A DNA stretch of 64,000 nucleotides from Geodermatophilus siccatus (GTDB taxonomy: Bacteria; Actinomycetota; Actinomycetes; Mycobacteriales; Geodermatophilaceae): assembly GCF_900103785.1 (NCBI RefSeq), contig NZ_FNHE01000008.1, positions 5,270 through 69,269 of the forward strand. Direction: 5' to 3'. Every line of letters starts with the position of its first letter. The stretch's first letter is position 1. The position numbers and the translations under genes are program-made. Below the pieces are notes generated by a model. The model saw nothing but the letters and a program-made list of their open reading frames with translations. It was not told the origin of the DNA and made no database searches. This document shows positions 47,839 to 57,424 of the stretch, piece by piece.

Positions 47839-50800
47839 GCACGGCTCGGGAGCGCTGGTCGTGGCTGGACCTGCGGCTCGCACCCGCGGCGGCGACGGTC
47901 TGGGCCACCACCCTGCTCGCCCCGGTCCTGCCCGTACCGGTGCTCGCCGGCGCGGTGCCGGTGACCACCCTGACCGCGGTCGCGGTGGCCCGCCGCAGCC
48001 GGTCGCCCGTGGCGGTCGTGCTGCTGGGCGTCCTGGCCGCGCTGGCCGTCACCGCGGCGACCGCGGCGGTGCGGGAGGCGGCACGGGAGAGCTCACCGCT
48101 GGCCGGGGTGGCCGAGGGACGGCGGACGGTCGAGCTGCTCGTGGAGCTCGACGGCGACCCGACCGCGGTGCGCGGGGCGGGCCCGCCGCGGACCGTCGTG
48201 GAGGCCACCGTCACCGTGCTGGAGGACGGCGGCGCGCGCACCCGGCTGGACGACGCCGTGGTGCTCTTCGGCCCCGCCGACGAGTGGCGCGGACTGCTGC
48301 CGGGCCAGGTGGTCCGGGTCCGCGCCGCGGTCGCCCCGGCCGCCGCGGGGGAGGGCGTGGTGGCGCGGCTGTCGGCCCGGGCGCCGCCGGTGCCGGTCGG
48401 GGAGCCGTCGGCGGTGCAGCGGGTCGCCGGGGGTCTGCGGGAGGGGCTGCGCGAGGCCGCTGTCCGGGTGCTCGGGCCGCAGGCGGGCGGGCTCCTGCCG
48501 GGCCTGGTCGTCGGGGACACGCAGGCGATGGACCCGGTGCTCCTCGAGGACTTCCGGCGGGCCGGGCTGGCACACCTCACAGCCGTGTCGGGCGCGAACG
48601 TGGCCATCGTGATCGCCGGGGTGCTCGCGCCGCTGCGGCGGCGAGCGGTCGACCGACGGGTGCAGGCGCTGGTCGCGGTCGTCGCGCTGGCCGGGTTCGT
48701 GGTGCTGGCCCGGCCCGGCGCCAGCGTGCTCCGGGCCGCGGCGATGGGCGCGGTGACGCTGCTGGCGCTGGCCACCGGGCGGTCCCGCGCGGCGCTGCCG
48801 GCCCTCGGGGCGGCCGTCGTCGTGCTGCTGCTCCTCGATCCCGGCCTGGCCCGGGATGCCGGTTTCGCGCTCTCGGTCGCCGCCACCGCGGCCATCGTGC
48901 TGCTGGCGCCGGGCTGGTCGCGCCGCCTGCGCGGCCGCGGCTGGCCGCTGGTCCTGGCCGACGCGGTCGCGGTCGCCGCGGCCGCGGGGCTGGCCACCGC
49001 GCCGCTGGTGGCGGGGCTCTCCGGGCTGGTGAGCCCGGTGTCGCTGCCGGCCAACCTGCTCGCCGCGCCGGCCGTCGCCCCGGCGACCGTGCTCGGCCTG
49101 CTGGCCGCGGTGACCCTCCCGGTCGTGCCGCCGCTGGGCGAAGCGCTGGTCTGGGTGGCCGGGTGGCCGGTGCGGTGGCTGGTGGTCGTGGCCCAGCGCG
49201 CGGCGGCGCTGCCCGACGGTGCGACCGGCTGGCCGGCCGGCACCCGGGGCGCGGTGCTCCTGACGGTCCTGCTCCTGGCGCTGGGCTGGCTGCTGTGGCG
49301 TTTCCCCCGCGCCCGGCCGCTGGCGCTCGCGGCGCTCGTCGGCGTAGTGGTGCTCGGGTGGCCGTTGCGGCAGGTCACCCGCGGGTGGCCGCCCGAGCGG
49401 ACGGTCCTGGTCGCCTGCGACGTCGGCCAGGGCGACGCGCTGGTGGTGCCGACCGCGCCGGGGGAGGGGCTGCTCGTGGACGCCGGGCCCGACGTCGGTC
49501 CGGTCGACCGCTGCCTGGACCGGCTGGGCATCGACCGGCTGCCCCTGGTGCTCGTCACGCACCTCGACGCCGACCACGCCGGGGGCCTGGCCGGGGCGCT
49601 GTCCGGGCGGGACGTCGGCGTCGTCGCCACCGGCACGCTCTCACCCGCCGAGGACCGGGCCGCCGCCCTGGACGCGGCGGCGCGGCGGGCCGGTGCCGAG
49701 CGCGCCGTCCTGGTCCCCGGCGACCGGAGGACGGTGGGGACGGCGACCGTCGAGGTGCTCGCCCCGCCGCCGGAGGTCGCCACCGCAGCGGTGCCGGCCA
49801 ACGACCTGTCGCTGGTGGTCCGGGTGACCCAGCGCGGGATCCGGGTGCTGCTCACCGGCGACCTGAGCGGCGCGATGGAGGCGCGGATCGTCGCGCGCGA
49901 GGTCGACCTGCGTGCCGACGTGCTCAAGGTGCCGCACCACGGCAGCGCCGACGCCGACCGCGGCTTCCTCGCCGCCACCGGGGCACGGGTCGCGCTGGTC
50001 TCGGTGGGCGCGGACAACACCTACGGCCACCCGACGGCGCGGGTGCTGTCCTGGCTGGCGCAGCAGGGGACGCGGGTGCACCGCACCGACCGGGAGGGCG
50101 ACCTGGCCGTGGTGGGCGACGCCGGCGCGTGGGGCGTGGCCGTCCGCGGGACGGGCGGCAGTGCCACGGCGGCCGGCCGGTCCGGCGCGGTGGGGGAGCC
50201 ACCCGCCGGGACGGCCGACGGTCGGCCGGGACCCCGCGCGGGACGGCGGGAGCGTCGGTCCCGCGTGACACCATGCCGGTGTGGCCGCAGCACCCCCCGC
50301 ACCGACCTCCCGCCTGCGCGCCGTGGTGGGCGAGGAGGAGCTGCTGCGCTCGCGCGCCGTCTCCGCCGTGCGGGCCGCCGTGCTCGAGCGCCACCCCGAC
50401 GCCGAGCTGCACGACCTGCCGGCGCAGGGGCTGCCGGTGGGCCAGCTGGCCGACGTCCTGGCGCCCTCGCTGTTCGGCACGCACCGGCTGGTCGTCGTCA
50501 CCGGGGTGCACGAGGCCGCGGGCGCGCTCGCCGACGCGCTCACCGGCTACGCGAAGGACCCGGACCCCGACCTGACGCTGGTGATCGTGCACCCCGGCGG
50601 CAAGCGCAACGAGGCCCTGGTCAAGGCGTTCACCGCCGCGGGTGCGGCCGTCGACGACTGCCCGAAGGTCAGCTCGGTGGGCGACCGGATCGCCTTCGTG
50701 CGCAACGAGGTGCGCTCGGCCGGCGGCCGGATCACCCCGGACGCCGCCTCGGCGCTGGTCGAGGCGATCGGCGCGGACCTCCGTCAGCTGTCGTCCGCCG

Positions 50801-51395
50801 CCACGCAGCTGGTCTCGGACTTCGGCGGCACGGTCGACGCCGACGCGGTCGCCCGCTTCCACCGCGGCCAGGCCGAGGTCACCGGCTTCACCGTCGCCGA
50901 GCGGGTGCTCGTCGGCGACCGGCAGGGCTCCCTGGAGATGCTGCGCTGGGCGCTGCAGCGCGGTGTCGCGCACGTCCTGATCGCCGACGCGATCGCCGAC
51001 GGCGTGCGGACGGCGGCCCGCGTCTCCTCGGTGCGCAGCTCCAACCCCGGCGACCTGGCCCGCACGCTGAAGATGCCGCCGTGGAAGGTCAAGCGGGCGC
51101 AGTCGCAGGCGCGCGGCTGGAGCATCGACGGCCTGCAGCAGGCGATCGGCGTGGCCGCCGAGCTCAACGCCGACGTCAAGGGTGCGGCGGCCAGCGCCGA
51201 CTACGCGCTGGAGCGGGCGATCCGGCGGATCGTCGCCATCCGCCGGGAGACCGGCCGCGGCGTCCGCGGCTGAGAGAGGCCTCCTGCCCCCCACCGTGGA
51301 AGGCCCCCGTCCTCCTCGCCGCTCGGAGGAGGACCGCCTGCCCCACCGCTCGCAGGCTCGCAGCGGAACCCTGGAAGGGGGTATGGGCCCCGTGA
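47835..51395 (+). CDS. comEC: ComEC/Rec2-family DNA-uptake channel; frame has no stop before 51395
   Basis: GTG 47835 overlaps comEA. The conserved protein has DUF4131 N-terminal helices, the competence domain (RAGLAHLTAVSGANVAIV...RAAAMG) with about ten membrane helices, and a C-terminal metallo-beta-lactamase domain (CDVGQGDALVV, THLDADHAGG, KVPHHGSADADRG, GHPTARVLSWL). Recognisable sequence stops near 50160 (about 775 residues, normal length). Beyond it the frame stays open with Arg/Pro-rich, non-homologous sequence through the whole of holA. The true end is therefore probably near 50150-50270, with a lost stop or small indel. Confidence 0.8.
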   Translation: MSTARERWSWLDLRLAPAAATVWATTLLAPVLPVPVLAGAVPVTTLTAVAVARRSRSPVAVVLLGVLAALAVTAATAAVREAARESSPLAGVAEGRRTVELLVELDGDPTAVRGAGPPRTVVEATVTVLEDGGARTRLDDAVVLFGPADEWRGLLPGQVVRVRAAVAPAAAGEGVVARLSARAPPVPVGEPSAVQRVAGGLREGLREAAVRVLGPQAGGLLPGLVVGDTQAMDPVLLEDFRRAGLAHLTAVSGANVAIVIAGVLAPLRRRAVDRRVQALVAVVALAGFVVLARPGASVLRAAAMGAVTLLALATGRSRAALPALGAAVVVLLLLDPGLARDAGFALSVAATAAIVLLAPGWSRRLRGRGWPLVLADAVAVAAAAGLATAPLVAGLSGLVSPVSLPANLLAAPAVAPATVLGLLAAVTLPVVPPLGEALVWVAGWPVRWLVVVAQRAAALPDGATGWPAGTRGAVLLTVLLLALGWLLWRFPRARPLALAALVGVVVLGWPLRQVTRGWPPERTVLVACDVGQGDALVVPTAPGEGLLVDAGPDVGPVDRCLDRLGIDRLPLVLVTHLDADHAGGLAGALSGRDVGVVATGTLSPAEDRAAALDAAARRAGAERAVLVPGDRRTVGTATVEVLAPPPEVATAAVPANDLSLVVRVTQRGIRVLLTGDLSGAMEARIVAREVDLRADVLKVPHHGSADADRGFLAATGARVALVSVGADNTYGHPTARVLSWLAQQGTRVHRTDREGDLAVVGDAGAWGVAVRGTGGSATAAGRSGAVGEPPAGTADGRPGPRAGRRERRSRVTPCRCGRSTPRTDLPPARRGGRGGAAALARRLRRAGRRARAPPRRRAARPAGAGAAGGPAGRRPGALAVRHAPAGRRHRGARGRGRARRRAHRLREGPGPRPDAGDRAPRRQAQRGPGQGVHRRGCGRRRLPEGQLGGRPDRLRAQRGALGRRPDHPGRRLGAGRGDRRGPPSAVVRRHAAGLGLRRHGRRRRGRPLPPRPGRGHRLHRRRAGARRRPAGLPGDAALGAAARCRARPDRRRDRRRRADGGPRLLGAQLQPRRPGPHAEDAAVEGQAGAVAGARLEHRRPAAGDRRGRRAQRRRQGCGGQRRLRAGAGDPADRRHPPGDRPRRPRLREASCPPPWKAPVLLAARRRTACPTARRLAAEPWKGVWAP
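50281..51273 (+). CDS. holA: DNA polymerase III subunit delta
   Basis: 330 residues from GTG 50281. Clamp-loader subunit that opens the sliding clamp. SRLRAVVGEEELLRSRAVSAV, SLFGTHRLVVVTGV, VGDRIAFVRNEVRSAGGRITPDAASALVEAIGADLRQL and the C-terminal KMPPWKVKRAQSQARGWSIDGL match the actinobacterial HolA family. It lies in the standard comEC-holA-rpsT-lepA order but is wholly overlapped by the open comEC frame. Confidence 0.9.
   Translation: MAAAPPAPTSRLRAVVGEEELLRSRAVSAVRAAVLERHPDAELHDLPAQGLPVGQLADVLAPSLFGTHRLVVVTGVHEAAGALADALTGYAKDPDPDLTLVIVHPGGKRNEALVKAFTAAGAAVDDCPKVSSVGDRIAFVRNEVRSAGGRITPDAASALVEAIGADLRQLSSAATQLVSDFGGTVDADAVARFHRGQAEVTGFTVAERVLVGDRQGSLEMLRWALQRGVAHVLIADAIADGVRTAARVSSVRSSNPGDLARTLKMPPWKVKRAQSQARGWSIDGLQQAIGVAAELNADVKGAAASADYALERAIRRIVAIRRETGRGVRG
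51309..51334 (+). terminator. Hairpin after holA
   Basis: GTCCTCCTC (51309-51317) pairs with GAGGAGGAC (51326-51334) around GCCGCTCG, 36 bp after the holA stop. Confidence 0.6.
51325..51373 (+). repeat. Dispersed intergenic repeat, copy B
   Basis: Related to copy A at 29635-29687. The shared CCCCACCGCT...GCTCGC...ACCCTG core follows the right arm of a hairpin in both places. Confidence 0.5.
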
Positions 51396-51440
51396 CGGGG
51401 CCGGCGGCGGGGCCGTGCAGGGGGGACGGCCCCGGAAACG

Positions 51441-51478
51441 CGACGAGCCCCCGTCCCGCAGGGGGAGAGGGCTCGTCG
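51441..51478 (-). terminator. Terminator hairpin for rpsT
   Basis: CGACGAGCCC (51441-51450) pairs with GGGCTCGTCG (51469-51478), directly after the rpsT stop on the reverse strand. Confidence 0.7.
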
Positions 51479-51504
51479 GACGGTCGCGCGGACGCGACCG
51501 GAGG

Positions 51505-51771
51505 TCAGCGAGAGAGGCCGGACAGCTGCTTGGCCATGCCCGACTTGCGGTTCGCGGCCTGGTTCTTGTGGATGACGCCCTTGCTGGCGGCCTTGTCCAG
51601 CGCCTTGCTGGCGGTCTGCAGCGCGGTCGTCGCGGCCGCGGCGTCCCCGGTGGCAGCGGCCGCGCGGAAGCGGCGGACGGCCGTCTTCAGGGCGGACTTG
51701 ACGGCAACGTTGCGCTGACGCGCCTTCTCGTTGGTCTTGTTCCGCTTGATCTGGGACTTGATGTTCGCCAC
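51505..51771 (-). CDS. rpsT: 30S ribosomal protein S20
   Basis: 88 residues from GTG 51771 ([21 protein letters not shown]), the usual S20 N-terminus after the initiator; the longer open frame to 51831 adds a non-conserved Pro-rich leader. Lys/Arg/Ala-rich helices bind 16S rRNA. Transcribed against holA and lepA, as in other actinobacteria. Confidence 0.95.
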   Translation of the reverse strand: MANIKSQIKRNKTNEKARQRNVAVKSALKTAVRRFRAAAATGDAAAATTALQTASKALDKAASKGVIHKNQAANRKSGMAKQLSGLSR

Positions 51772-51953
51772 GCGTGAGCCTCGGGGGTGTCTCGGAGGGG
51801 GGTACTTCTGGACAGTGCGTCCGGACGGCATGCGTCAGCGGACCGGTCTGCCAAGATACCAGCGTCGTCCGCCCGGCCCCAACTGACGGGTACGCGCCCG
51901 GGGCCCCGGCGGTGGCTGGACGACGCGGCCGGGCGTGGGACCATGGGGGCACT

Positions 51954-53789
51954 GTGACGACTCCCGCCTCCACCGACCCGGCCCGCATCCGGAACTTCTG
52001 CATCATCGCCCACATCGACCACGGCAAGTCGACGCTGGCCGACCGGATGCTCGAGGTCACCGGGATCATCGAGGCGCGGCAGATGCGTGCCCAGTACCTC
52101 GACCGGATGGACATCGAGCGCGAACGCGGCATCACCATCAAGGCGCAGAACGTGCGCCTGCCGTGGCAGGTCGGGGACACCGAGTACGTCCTCGACATGA
52201 TCGACACCCCCGGCCACGTCGACTTCACCTACGAGGTGTCCCGGTCGCTGGCCGCCTGCGAGGGTGCCGTGCTGCTGGTCGACGCCGCCCAGGGGATCGA
52301 GGCCCAGACGCTGGCCAACCTCTACCTGGCCCTGGAGAACGACCTCACGATCATCCCGGTCCTCAACAAGATCGACCTGCCGGCCGCCCAGCCCGAGAAG
52401 TACGCCGCCGAGCTCGCGCACATCATCGGCTGCGACCCCTCCGACGTCCTGAGGGTCAGCGGCAAGACCGGCGAGGGCGTGCCCGAGCTGCTGAACGAGA
52501 TCGTGGCGCAGATCCCCGCGCCCGAGGGCGACGCCGAGGCCCCGGCCCGGGCGATGATCTTCGACAGCGTCTACGACATCTACCGCGGGGTCATCACCTA
52601 CGTGCGGGTCGTCGACGGGCGGATCGCCAGCCGCGAGCGGATCAAGATGATGTCGACCGGCGCCACCCACGAGCTGCTCGAGATCGGCGTCATCTCCCCC
52701 GAGCCCAAGCCGGTCGAGGGCCTCGGCGTCGGCGAGGTCGGCTACTTCATCACCGGCGTGAAGGACGTCCGCCAGTCCCGCGTCGGTGACACCGTCACGC
52801 TGCAGCACCGCCCGGCCGCCGAGCCGATCGGCGGCTACAGCGACCCCAAGCCGATGGTCTACTCCGGCCTCTACCCGATCGACGGCAGCGAGTACCCGCT
52901 GCTGCGCGAGGCGCTGGACAAGCTGCTGCTCAACGACGCCGCGCTGACCTACGAGCCGGAGACCTCCGCGGCGCTGGGCTTCGGGTTCCGCGTCGGCTTC
53001 CTCGGCCTGCTGCACCTGGAGATCGTCCGCGAGCGCCTGGAGCGCGAGGCCGGCATCAGCCTCATCTCCACCGCGCCGAACGTCGTCTACCGGGTGGTCA
53101 TGGAGGACGGCTCGGAGATCACCGTGACCAACCCGAGCGACTGGCCCGAGGGCAAGATCGACCGGGTCTACGAGCCCATCGTCAACGCGACGATCATCGC
53201 GCCCAGCGACTACACCGGCGCCATCATGGAGCTCTGCCAGAGCCGCCGGGGTCAGCTCGGCGGCATGGACTACCTGAGCGAGTCCCGGGTCGAGCTGCGG
53301 TACACCCTGCCCCTCGGCGAGATCATCTTCGACTTCTTCGACGCGCTGAAGTCGCGCACCCGCGGCTACGCCAGCCTCGACTACGCCGAGGCCGGCGAGC
53401 AGGAGGCGAAGCTGGTCAAGGTCGACATCCTGCTGCAGGGCGAGCCCGTCGACGCGTTCAGCGCGATCGTGCACAAGGACAAGGCCTACAGCTACGGCGT
53501 CATGATGGCCGGCAAGCTGCGCGAGCTCATCCCGCGGCAGCAGTTCGAGGTGCCCATCCAGGCCGCCGTCGGCTCCCGGGTCATCGCCCGCGAGACGGTC
53601 CGCGCCATCCGCAAGGACGTCCTCGCCAAGTGCTACGGCGGTGACATCACCCGCAAGCGGAAGCTGCTGGAGAAGCAGAAGGAGGGCAAGAAGCGGATGA
53701 AGATGGTCGGGCGCGTCGAGGTCCCCCAGGAGGCCTTCGTGGCCGCGCTCTCCACCAGCGAGCCGTCCGCCTCCTCCGCCAAGAAGTGA
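51954..53789 (+). CDS. lepA: Elongation factor 4 (LepA)
   Basis: 611 residues from GTG 51954. A ribosome-associated GTPase acting in translation. G1 AHIDHGKST near residue 16-24, [13 protein letters not shown]3 DTPGHVDF, G4 NKID; EF-G-like domains II, III and V; and the LepA-specific C-terminal domain ([22 protein letters not shown]). Complete and standard in length. The next gene overlaps by 4 bp (GTGA). Confidence 0.96.
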   Translation: MTTPASTDPARIRNFCIIAHIDHGKSTLADRMLEVTGIIEARQMRAQYLDRMDIERERGITIKAQNVRLPWQVGDTEYVLDMIDTPGHVDFTYEVSRSLAACEGAVLLVDAAQGIEAQTLANLYLALENDLTIIPVLNKIDLPAAQPEKYAAELAHIIGCDPSDVLRVSGKTGEGVPELLNEIVAQIPAPEGDAEAPARAMIFDSVYDIYRGVITYVRVVDGRIASRERIKMMSTGATHELLEIGVISPEPKPVEGLGVGEVGYFITGVKDVRQSRVGDTVTLQHRPAAEPIGGYSDPKPMVYSGLYPIDGSEYPLLREALDKLLLNDAALTYEPETSAALGFGFRVGFLGLLHLEIVRERLEREAGISLISTAPNVVYRVVMEDGSEITVTNPSDWPEGKIDRVYEPIVNATIIAPSDYTGAIMELCQSRRGQLGGMDYLSESRVELRYTLPLGEIIFDFFDALKSRTRGYASLDYAEAGEQEAKLVKVDILLQGEPVDAFSAIVHKDKAYSYGVMMAGKLRELIPRQQFEVPIQAAVGSRVIARETVRAIRKDVLAKCYGGDITRKRKLLEKQKEGKKRMKMVGRVEVPQEAFVAALSTSEPSASSAKK

Positions 53790-54445
53790 GCCCCGGCCGG
53801 GTCGAGGCGGTCTGCGTCTCCGGCTCCGACCTGCTGCCGCTGCCCGGCCGGCGACCGGGCCGCAGCGGCATCGACAAGCGGCCGGTCGCCGGGCGGGTCG
53901 CCGTCCACCCGCTCGGGCTGGACGGCGACGTGCAGGTCAACCGGAAGTACCACGGCGGCGAGGGGCAGGCGGTCTACGCCTACGCCCAGGAGGACGCCGA
54001 CTGGTGGGCCGCCGAGCTGGACCGCGAGCTGCCGGCCGGCCGGTTCGGCGAGAACCTGCGGACGACGGGCCTGGACCTCACCGGCGCGGTGCTCGGTGAG
54101 CGCTGGCGGGTCGGGACGGCGCTGTTCGAGGTGACCGCCTGCCGCATCCCGTGCGCCAACTTCGAGCGGTTCTGGGGCGTGCCGCAGCTGGTCAGGCGGT
54201 TCACCGCCCGCGGGGCCAGCGGCGCCTACCTGCGGGTCCTCGAGACCGGCGACGTGGGCGCGGGCGACGCCGTCGAGGTGGTCTCCCGGCCCGACCACGG
54301 CGTCACCGTCGGCCTGCTGTTCCGGGCGACGACGACGCAGCGACGCCGGCTGCCCGAGATCACGCCGGCCCTCGCACACCTCCCGCTCAAGGACCGGCCG
54401 AAGCTCGCGGCCCGGATCGAGAAGCGGCTCGGCGCCACGGCCTGA
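53786..54445 (+). CDS. MOSC-domain protein (YiiM-like)
   Basis: 219 residues; GTG 53786 overlaps the lepA stop. [31 protein letters not shown] and [28 protein letters not shown] are YiiM-type MOSC signatures; CRIPC has the Cys proposed to carry sulfur or bind molybdopterin. The C-terminal 45 residues resemble a 3-alpha domain. Possible role in N-hydroxylated compound reduction (inferred from YiiM). Confidence 0.85.
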   Translation: MSPGRVEAVCVSGSDLLPLPGRRPGRSGIDKRPVAGRVAVHPLGLDGDVQVNRKYHGGEGQAVYAYAQEDADWWAAELDRELPAGRFGENLRTTGLDLTGAVLGERWRVGTALFEVTACRIPCANFERFWGVPQLVRRFTARGASGAYLRVLETGDVGAGDAVEVVSRPDHGVTVGLLFRATTTQRRRLPEITPALAHLPLKDRPKLAARIEKRLGATA

Positions 54446-54589
54446 CCGGCCCCCCGCCTGGACGGCGAGCCCCCGTCCACGGTGGCGGGAGCGGCCCGCG
54501 GGTCACCGGCCGCCGGGCGGCTCCTTCCGCTGCCCCGGCTCCCGCCCCACCATCAGGGGTGTCGGACACGGCGCCTCCGGGAGGTACCG

Positions 54590-56398
54590 ATGGCACGAGC
54601 ACAGTCCCCCTCCGGTGTACCGGTGCAGCGACGCGGGTCCCCGGACGCCGACGTCCTCGTCGTGGGCGCCGGCCCGACCGGCCTCGCGCTCGCCTGCGAC
54701 CTGTGCCGCCGCGGCCTGGCCGTCCGGGTGGTCGAGCGGCTGCCGCAGCCCGAGGTCAAGTCGCGCGGCAAGGGCGTGCAGCCACGCACCCTGGAGGTCC
54801 TCGACGACCTGGGCGTCGTCGACCGGGTGCTCGAGGCCGGGTGGTCCCGCGACCTGAGCGTGCGCTGGTACGTCCGGCGGGAGCTGCTCGTCGACCTGCA
54901 CCTGCCCGGGCGGGACCCGCTGCCCGACGTCCCTCACCCCAACCTCGTCCTGATCCCGCAGTGGCGCACCGAGCAGATCCTGCGGGAGCGCCTGGCCGAA
55001 CTGGGCGGGGCGGTCGAGTGGGGCCGCGAGCTGGTGGGCCTGGAGCAGGAGGAGGACGGCGTGGTCGCCCGCGTGGCGACGTCCCCCGGCGGTGCCGTGG
55101 AGACGATCCGGGCCGCCTGGGTGGTGGGCTGCGACGGCGGCCACAGCCGGGTCCGGGACCTGCTGGAGCTGGCGATGGAGGGGGACTCGCGCGAGGAGCG
55201 CTTCCTGTTCGGCGACGTGGAGATCGAGGGGCTGGAGCCGGCCGACAGCGGGTTCGTGTGGTTCGACGGCGGGGAGTACCTCGCGGCCAGCCCGTTCCGT
55301 GGCCTGCGCTCGTGGCAGGTGCAGGCCAGCCTGCCGCCGGCGGCCGACGGGACGGAGCAGCCGGAGTCGCTGGAGCTGCTGCAGCGGCTGTTCGCCGAGC
55401 GCAGCGGGCTGTCGCACGTCCGCCTCTCCCACCCCACCTGGCTCTCCACCTGGCACAGCAACGTGCGGCTGGTCGACCGCTACCGGGTGGGCCGGGTGCT
55501 GGTGGCCGGCGACGCCGCGCACCTGCACAGCCCGGTCGGCGGCCAGGGGATGAACACCGGCGTCCAGGACGCCTACAACCTCGGCTGGAAACTGGGACTG
55601 GTGGTCCGGGGCCGGGCATCCGACCGCCTCCTCGACACCTACGAGGAGGAACGCCGCCCGATCGCGCGGGCCGTCCTCAGCGGCAGTGACCTCGGGTACC
55701 GCGCGGTCTTCGGTGCCGACCCGGTCACCACCTTCCTGCGCGAGCACGTCCTGACACCCGCGCTGCGGGTCCCGGCCGTGCAGCGGGCCATCCTGGGGGG
55801 CGTCAGCGAGCTGGACCTCGACTACCGCGAGAGCTCCCTCGCCGAGGACCACCGCGCCCGGGTGACCGCGACCCGGTGGCGCCCCGGTCACGACGACGAG
55901 CGCGCCGACGCGGTGGACCGGGTCCGGTTCGCCCGGGGCGTCCGCGCAGGGGACCGGGCCCCCGACGGCGCGGTCCAGGACGCGGACACGGGGCGGCCCA
56001 CGCGGCTGTTCGACGCCTTCCGCGGCCCGCACTCCACCCTGCTGCTCCTCGACGGCGAGGCCCGCACGGACGACGGCTACACCTCGCTCGCGGGGATCGC
56101 CGACCGCGTCGAGCGGCTGTTCGGCGCCGACGTCCGCCCCTGGGTGGTGGTGTGGGGACGCCGGTCGCCCGTCGGGCTGGCCGGGCGGCGGGTGCTGCTC
56201 GACCCGGACGGCGAGACGCACCGGCGCTACGGCGCGACCGCCGAGGCCCTGTACCTGGTGCGCCCGGACGGCTACGTCGGTCTGCGCGCCCAACCGGCCT
56301 CGGAGGAGGTCCTCGTGCGGTACCTCGGACGGGTCCTGGACCGCGTGGCTGCTGACCGTGAGCCGGCGTCCACCTCCCCGGCGGGGAGCGCGCGGTGA
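54590..56398 (+). CDS. FAD-dependent monooxygenase (aromatic hydroxylase type)
   Basis: 602 residues from ATG 54590 with GGGAGG upstream. The Rossmann motif DVLVVGAGPTGLALA has glycines 26, 28 and 31; a DG-type motif CDGGHSRVRDL and the GD motif VLVAGDAAHLHSPVGGQGMN place it in group A flavoprotein hydroxylases (PheA/TetX/Rox-like). The C-terminal thioredoxin-like domain (APDGAVQDADTGRPTRLFD...LLLLDG) is present. It may hydroxylate an aromatic or antibiotic; the substrate is unknown. Overlaps the next gene by 4 bp. Confidence 0.85.
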   Translation: MARAQSPSGVPVQRRGSPDADVLVVGAGPTGLALACDLCRRGLAVRVVERLPQPEVKSRGKGVQPRTLEVLDDLGVVDRVLEAGWSRDLSVRWYVRRELLVDLHLPGRDPLPDVPHPNLVLIPQWRTEQILRERLAELGGAVEWGRELVGLEQEEDGVVARVATSPGGAVETIRAAWVVGCDGGHSRVRDLLELAMEGDSREERFLFGDVEIEGLEPADSGFVWFDGGEYLAASPFRGLRSWQVQASLPPAADGTEQPESLELLQRLFAERSGLSHVRLSHPTWLSTWHSNVRLVDRYRVGRVLVAGDAAHLHSPVGGQGMNTGVQDAYNLGWKLGLVVRGRASDRLLDTYEEERRPIARAVLSGSDLGYRAVFGADPVTTFLREHVLTPALRVPAVQRAILGGVSELDLDYRESSLAEDHRARVTATRWRPGHDDERADAVDRVRFARGVRAGDRAPDGAVQDADTGRPTRLFDAFRGPHSTLLLLDGEARTDDGYTSLAGIADRVERLFGADVRPWVVVWGRRSPVGLAGRRVLLDPDGETHRRYGATAEALYLVRPDGYVGLRAQPASEEVLVRYLGRVLDRVAADREPASTSPAGSAR

Positions 56399-56925
56399 GG
56401 GCGGCGGACCGCTTCGGGAGGCTCGCCGAGTGGGCCTGGGCCCGGCACCACAACGTCCTGAGCTGGTACGTCCGCCCGCTGTTCCTCCTGCCACTGGCGT
56501 GGTCGGCCCACCGGCGCAGCCCGGCCGGCATCGCGGTCACCCTGGTCGCCCTCGCCACCAGCATGGCCTGGTTCCCGGCTCCGGCCCGGGTGGACCCGCG
56601 CGTCGCCGAGTTCCTCCGCTTCGAGCGGGAGTGGCTGGGCGGGGACTGGACCGGGCGCAAGCTGCTGCTGACGGGCCTCGTGCCGCTGAGCCTGGGCGCG
56701 TTCTGCCTCGCGTTCTGGCGGCGCTCCCCGGGCTGGGGACTGGTCCTGCTGAACGCGATGGCCGCCGGCAAGGTCCTGTGGGGCGTGGTCTCGGGCAGGG
56801 GCACCGGCTGGGCGATGCTCGCGCCGGCCGGTGCGGGGGTCGCGGTCGGCGACGTGGTCCTGGTCGTCGCCGCCCGGTCCCGACGGCGCCGCCGCGAGAG
56901 CGGGAGCGCCGTCGCGTCGGCGTGA
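56395..56925 (+). CDS. Hypothetical four-helix membrane protein
   Basis: 176 residues from GTG 56395, overlapping the monooxygenase stop. Hydrophobic helices at about residues 28-38, 44-60, 90-107 and 116-155, with Arg-rich ends. No recognised domain. Coupling suggests expression with the monooxygenase. Confidence 0.65.
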   Translation: MRAADRFGRLAEWAWARHHNVLSWYVRPLFLLPLAWSAHRRSPAGIAVTLVALATSMAWFPAPARVDPRVAEFLRFEREWLGGDWTGRKLLLTGLVPLSLGAFCLAFWRRSPGWGLVLLNAMAAGKVLWGVVSGRGTGWAMLAPAGAGVAVGDVVLVVAARSRRRRRESGSAVASA

Positions 56926-56959
56926 CGCACCGAGGACACCCCGGCCGGGTGCCGGCCGC

Positions 56960-57370
56960 TCAGTGCAGCCAGGGCGCGAAGGACAGCCCCACGACGAGCC
57001 CCTCGGGCGACTGCAGCCGGGCGACCGTCTGGCCCCACGGCTCGGTCCGCGCCCCGTGCAGCAGCCGGTGGCCGGCGGCCTCCAGTTCCGCCGCGCCGTC
57101 GGCCACCGCAGCCGGGTCGGCGAGCTCGAACTCGATGCTGGCCTGCGGCACGGGCCGGTCGGCCGGCCACGCGGGGGTCCCGAAGCAGGCCTGGGCCGCC
57201 TCGGTGAGGGGCCAGACGCCGAAGTGCTTGCTGCCTCCGATGTGCTCGCTGGCGAAGTACTCGCCCTCGAGGCGTTCGAGGGGCAGCCCGAGGGCGTCCA
57301 CGTACAGGCGCCGGCTCTCCACCGGGTCGGGCGCGATGACGCTGACGCTGGCGACGAAGAGGATCTCCAC
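56960..57370 (-). CDS. VOC-family glyoxalase/bleomycin-resistance-like protein
   Basis: 136 residues from GTG 57370. A single vicinal-oxygen-chelate unit: FVASVSVIAPDPVESRRLYVDALGLPLE, and later FELADPAAVADGAAELEAAGHRLLHGARTEPWGQTVARLQSPEGLVVGLSF. Likely a dimeric binding protein or enzyme; ligand unknown. Confidence 0.85.
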   Translation of the reverse strand: MEILFVASVSVIAPDPVESRRLYVDALGLPLERLEGEYFASEHIGGSKHFGVWPLTEAAQACFGTPAWPADRPVPQASIEFELADPAAVADGAAELEAAGHRLLHGARTEPWGQTVARLQSPEGLVVGLSFAPWLH

Positions 57371-57424
57371 GCCGGCACCGTCCCACCGGAGGGTGACAGG
57401 GCGGCCCTGCAGGAGGGTCCTCCT

